Both the position numbers and the translations under genes were made by a program. Below are positions 59,757-64,000 of a DNA stretch of 64,000 bases, one piece after another. Source of the stretch: Dichetophora obliterata (taxonomy: Eukaryota > Arthropoda > Insecta > Diptera > Sciomyzidae); the NCBI GenBank assembly GCA_963920525.1, contig OY986438.1, positions 53,145,753 to 53,209,752 on the forward strand. The letters are read 5' to 3'. Positions within the stretch are counted from its first letter, which is position 1. Each line of letters begins with the position of its first letter. The notes under the pieces are model-generated. The model was given only the letters and a program-made list of their open reading frames with translations, was not told the origin of the DNA and did not search any database.

Positions 59757-62700
59757 TCTATATATATAAAAATGGATGTATGTATGTGGGTATGTGGGTA
59801 TGTGGGTATGTGGGTATGTGGGTATGTGGGTATGTGGCTATATCACGTATAGACTCCAAAACCGCTGAACCGGTCTTTATGAAATTTTCAGGGAAAATAA
59901 AGCCACATCTTGAGAGTGTTCCTGTGAGGTTTTATAACGATTGGAGAAAGGGGCGTGGTACCTCCCATACAAGCCAAATTTGCTCCATCGATCACAAACA
60001 AAAAAAAAAGAAAAATATTTCACGGTTTCAATCGTAAAAAACTAAGATTTGGTGATTTTGTTCAGATAGTTACTGTCGGTAACTGTACAAAAAATGGGCG
60101 TGGTCGTTATATAAATACGCCCACTTTTTCGAAATCATGGCAATTCCGGAGTTCTGCACATTTTTACAGTGAAACTTGCTGTTTAGGTACGAACACAATT
60201 TATAAATGTTTTCACGCCCACTTTTAACGCCCACAAATCAATATCTATCTATATATATATAAATGGATGTATGTATGTGGGTATGTGGGTATGTGGGTAT
60301 GTGGCTATATCACGTATAGACTCCAAAACCGCTGAACCGGTCTTTATGAAATTTTCAGGGAAAATAAAGCCACATCTTGAGAGTGTTCCTGTGAGGTTTT
60401 ATAACGATTGGAGAAAGGGGCGTGGTACCTCCCATACAAGCCAAATTTGCTCCATCGATCACAAACAAAAAAAAAAGAAAAATATTTCACGGTTTCTATC
60501 GAAAAAAACTAAGATTTGGTGATTTTGTTCAGATAGTTACTGTCGGTAACTGTACAAAAAATGGGCGTGGTCGTTATATAAATACGCCCACTTTTTCGAA
60601 ATCATGGCAATTCCGGAGTTCTGCACATTTTTACAGTGAAACTTGCTGTTTAGGTACGAACACAATTTATAAATGTTTTCACGCCCACTTTTAACGCCCA
60701 CAAATCAATATCTATATATATATATAAAGCAAAACGATGTGTGTCTGGTAGTGTGATGTCTATAGACTCCAAAACTACTGAACCGATTGACCTGAAATTT
60801 TGGCAGTCGATTTGTTTCAGGTACGAGATGGTTGAGGAAAAAAATTTGCCACACCCCCCTTTTACCGCCCCCAAATCAATAAAAATGTTACATTTCAGTT
60901 GGTTTGGGTCGTATATGGCTAAAATTTTGTAATTTAGTATGTACGGTTACTGTCGACAACTGTCCTTAAAATGGGTTTCCACGCCCCCTTTTACCGCCCA
61001 CAAATAAATGAAAATGGTTTATTTCAGACGGTTTTGGTCGTATAGGACCTAAATTTGGTACTTTGGTTTGTGAAGTTACTGACAGTAACTGTACGAAAAA
61101 TTGGTTTCCACGCCCCCTTTTGCGCCCACAAATCAGTGAAAATGCTATATTTCATGCAGTTTTGGCCGTATGAGACTAACATATGATACTTAAGTTTGTA
61201 TGGTTACTTTCGGCAATTGTACTAAAAAAGGGCGTCATCGCTATATAGCCACACCCACTTTTTAAGAAACCATCAAAATTGACTACTGGGTCGATTGAGC
61301 TAAAATGTTGGCTTAGTTTGTACGGTTACTGTTAGCAACTGTACTAAAAATTGATCTCCACGCCCCCCTTTTACAGCCCACAAACCAATGAAAACGTTTT
61401 ATTTCAACGGTTTGGGTCGTATTAGACAAAAATTTTGTAATTCAGTTCATATGGTTACTCTCGGCAAGTGCACTATCAATAGGCCTGCCCTACTTTAGTT
61501 AAACTCACTTTTCGGGGAGTTAGCGTCCAGTGAAGAAAAGTGCGCCAGGCTTTCCCTAAATTGAGCTGAAATTTGGGCAGTCGATTTGTTTCGATTACGA
61601 GATGGCTCAAGGGAAATATTTTACCGCACCCCTTTTTACCGCTTGCAAAACAACAAAAATGCTATATTTCGCACGGTTTTGATCGTATTAGACTAAAATG
61701 TGGTTATTTAGTGCACATGGCTACTTTCGGCAGCTGTACTGAAAATGGTGAATATATTTGACATTTCTTGACATTTTCGTGTATGGCAGTAAGGCGGTCT
61801 GTGGCAGAACAACGTTTGCCGAGGAGATAGATTGTACCTGTGAGGTTTGGTAACGTTTGGACAAGGGGGCGTGGTTCCTCCCATACAAGCTAAATTTGCG
61901 CTATCGACCACAAACCAAATAAGGGATATATATCAGACGGCTTCGATCGTAAAAACTAATATATTATCATTTTGTTCAGATGGTAACTGTCAGTAACTGT
62001 ACAAAAATCACTTTTTCGTCGCAATATATATACGCCCACTTTTTCGAAATCATGGCAATTCCGGAGTTTTACACATTTTTATACTGAAACTTGCTGTGTA
62101 GGTGCTCCAAGAGGCAGTCACGATACATAAATGTTTTCACGCCCAGTTTTAGCGCTCACAAATCAATATCTGTACATATAAAAATGAATCGTGATTTGTT
62201 CGGATGCTTAAAACTTGAAAACGACTAGACCAAATAGGATACTTCCTTCTACTGGTTTGTTCGTAACTGCTACGCAAAGGTTTAGGAAAAAAGTAATGCC
62301 ACACCCCTTTTATCGCCGACAAATCAATAAAAATGCTATATTTAAGAAGGTTTTGGTCGTATTAAATTAAAATTTGGTAAATAAGTTCTTATGATGACTG
62401 TCACTAACTTTAATAAAAACGGGCGTTGTCACACTTCATCTACGCCTACTTTTGGAAATATCACAATACTCCGAAACTATTGGTCCGATTGAGCTCAAAT
62501 TTTGTAAGTGGCTTTGCTTTGAGTACGAGATGGTTTAAGAAGAAATGCCACACCTTCTTTTACCTCCCTTTAATATAAAAACAATTTGTGTTATCGAATA
62601 GCGTTATGGGTTGCACAGCTTAGAAATTCGGTATTCGACCACAATTTAGACGTACCGTTTCAGTGATGAAATTTTATGGGAGTTGGACAAGGGGGAGGGG

Positions 62701-63433
62701 CACCTCTCATACAACCCAAATTGGTGATATCGAATAGCTTTGAATTTATAGGAATTCAGCTTTGGAATTCAGTTTTTGACCTCAATTTACACATGCAGTT
62801 TCAATGATTTTTTTTTATGGGCGTTGGACAGGGAGGCCTGACATCTCCCTTACATTTCAAATTTGCAATATCGAATTGCTTTGAAGTTATAGGTTGACAG
62901 CGTAAGAAATCAGTATTCGACCTAAATTTATACATGCACTTTCATTTCTTACATTTTATGGGCGTAGGAAAAAGGGGAGTGACACTTCCCATACAATCCA
63001 ACTTTGTGCTATCAAATAGCTTTGGAGTTATAGGTCGCACACCATCGGAATTCAGTATTTGACCAAAATTTACGCATGCAGTTTCATTGGTAAAATTTTA
63101 TGGGCGTAGGGAAAAGGGGAGTGGCACCTCCCATGCAATCCAAATTTGTGTTATCGAATATATTTGGAGTTATATGTCGCACAGTTTTGGTATTCGGTAT
63201 TCGACCTCCATGTACACATGCAGTTTAATTGATTACGTTCTATGAGGGGTGATCAATAGGGCGTGGCACTTCCTATACAAGCCAAAATTGTTATATCGAA
63301 TAGCTTTGTGGATATAGGTCGCACAGTCTCGGAATTCAGTATTTGACCTCAATTTAGACATGCTGTTTAACTGATAACATTTTATGGGTGTTTGAATAGG
63401 GAGAGTGGCAGCAACGCGCCGGGTTTCAGCTAG
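59757..63433 (+). mobile_element. Helitron-like long unit H5, near-duplicate of H1
   Basis: 3677 bp, TC at 59757 to CTAG at 63430-63433. It has the same two-module 5' part and internal repeats as H1. It is exactly 24 bp shorter than H1, which equals three fewer 8-bp units (7 against 10). Only scattered base differences were noticed elsewhere. Confidence 0.8.
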
Positions 63434-63918
63434 TAAGATATAAAAATGGATGTATGTATGTGGGTATGTGGGTATGTGGGTATGTGGGTATGTGGCTATA
63501 TCACGTATAGACTCCAAAACCGCTGAACCGATCTTTATGAAGTTTTCAGAGAAAATAAAGCCACATCTTGAGAGTGTTCCTGTGAGGTTTGGTAACGATT
63601 GGAGAAGGGGGCGTGGTACCTCCCATACAAGCCAAATTTGCTCCATCGATCACAAACCAAAAAAAGGATATATATCAGGCGGTTTCAATCGTAAAAAACT
63701 AAGATTTGGTAATTTTGTTCAGATGGTTACTGTCAGTAACTGTACAAAAAATGGGCGTGGTCGTAAAATAAATACGCCCACTTTTTCGAAATCATGGCAA
63801 TTCCAGAGTTCTATACACTTTTACAGTGAAACTTACTGTATAGGTGCTCCAAGAGGCGGTCACTATATATAAATGTTTTCACGCCCACTTTTACCGCCCA
63901 CAAATCAATGTCGATATA
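63434..63918 (+). mobile_element. Helitron-like 5' module H6
   Basis: It follows the CTAG of H5 and starts TAAGATATAAAAATGG, so its TC is altered. It contains the minisatellite and the 5' module, sharing TTTTCAGAGAAAATAAA with H2, and ends at the next 5' start. Confidence 0.75.
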
Positions 63919-64000
63919 TCTTATATATAAAAATGGATGTATGTATGTGGGTATGTGGGTATGTGGGTATGTGGGTATGTGGGTATGTGGGTATGTGGCT
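63919..64000 (+). mobile_element. Helitron-like unit H7, cut by the window end
   Basis: Starts TCTTATATATAAAAATGG at 63919, with at least 6 minisatellite units before the window ends. The array therefore continues beyond the window. Confidence 0.75.

Noticed and set aside
42174..64000. CRISPR-like appearance of short direct repeats
   Set aside because: The repeats are head-to-tail minisatellites without unique spacers in a eukaryotic transposon.

Overview
The window is AT-rich eukaryotic DNA made almost entirely of transposable elements. It looks like an insect genome, probably a higher fly (Diptera). The reasons are two BEL/Pao retrotransposons, gypsy, mariner/Tc1, hAT and FLYWCH-MULE elements, short introns of 58 and 68 nt, a repeat resembling Drosophila INE-1/DINE-1, and a primer-binding site matching the metazoan tRNA-Tyr acceptor end. 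No host protein gene can be identified with confidence. All comparisons are by eye and from memory; nothing was searched.

Layout. 1-3594: decayed Ty3/gypsy element (pol pseudogene plus a probable 3' LTR). 3800-4556: 3' end of a non-LTR retrotransposon. 4887-11140: complete BEL/Pao element (BEL1) with apparently identical 422-bp LTRs, 5-bp target duplication, tRNA-Tyr PBS and one 1772-codon polyprotein. 11146-28578: a densely packed DNA-transposon field with five elements bounded by perfect 8-bp target duplications (12802, 13514, 16299, 22843, 26889), two long-arm foldback elements (15192, 19104), Tc1/mariner relics (14508, 15669, 24914), nested MITEs, and a spliced FLYWCH-MULE transposase gene on the minus strand (20524-21803). 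28579-36350: a foldback element with ~409-bp arms, split by a second nearly complete BEL/Pao element (BEL2, 28760-35341). 36351-42173: mostly featureless AT-rich DNA with local repeats. 42174-48680 and 53995-64000: Helitron-like units in tandem and in inverted orientation, separated by 5.3 kb of mixed sequence.

The most unusual structure is the Helitron-like array. A long unit (~3.7 kb) and a short unit (~2.8 kb) alternate head to tail, joined CTAG|TC with no host base between them. Two short units also face each other head to head as a ~5.8-kb palindrome. Copies differ in the number of an 8-bp minisatellite near the 5' end. No Rep/helicase gene is present, so these are non-autonomous.

The genes do not form a pathway; each coding region serves its own element. 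BEL1 looks young and structurally complete but has YVDN in place of YVDD in reverse transcriptase. BEL2 has a single-nucleotide frameshift and lacks the integrase catalytic Glu. Nested insertion order can be read directly: BEL2 is younger than its foldback host; the INE-1-like repeat is older than the hAT inside it; the 2.5-kb element at 16299 is older than the two MITEs inside it.
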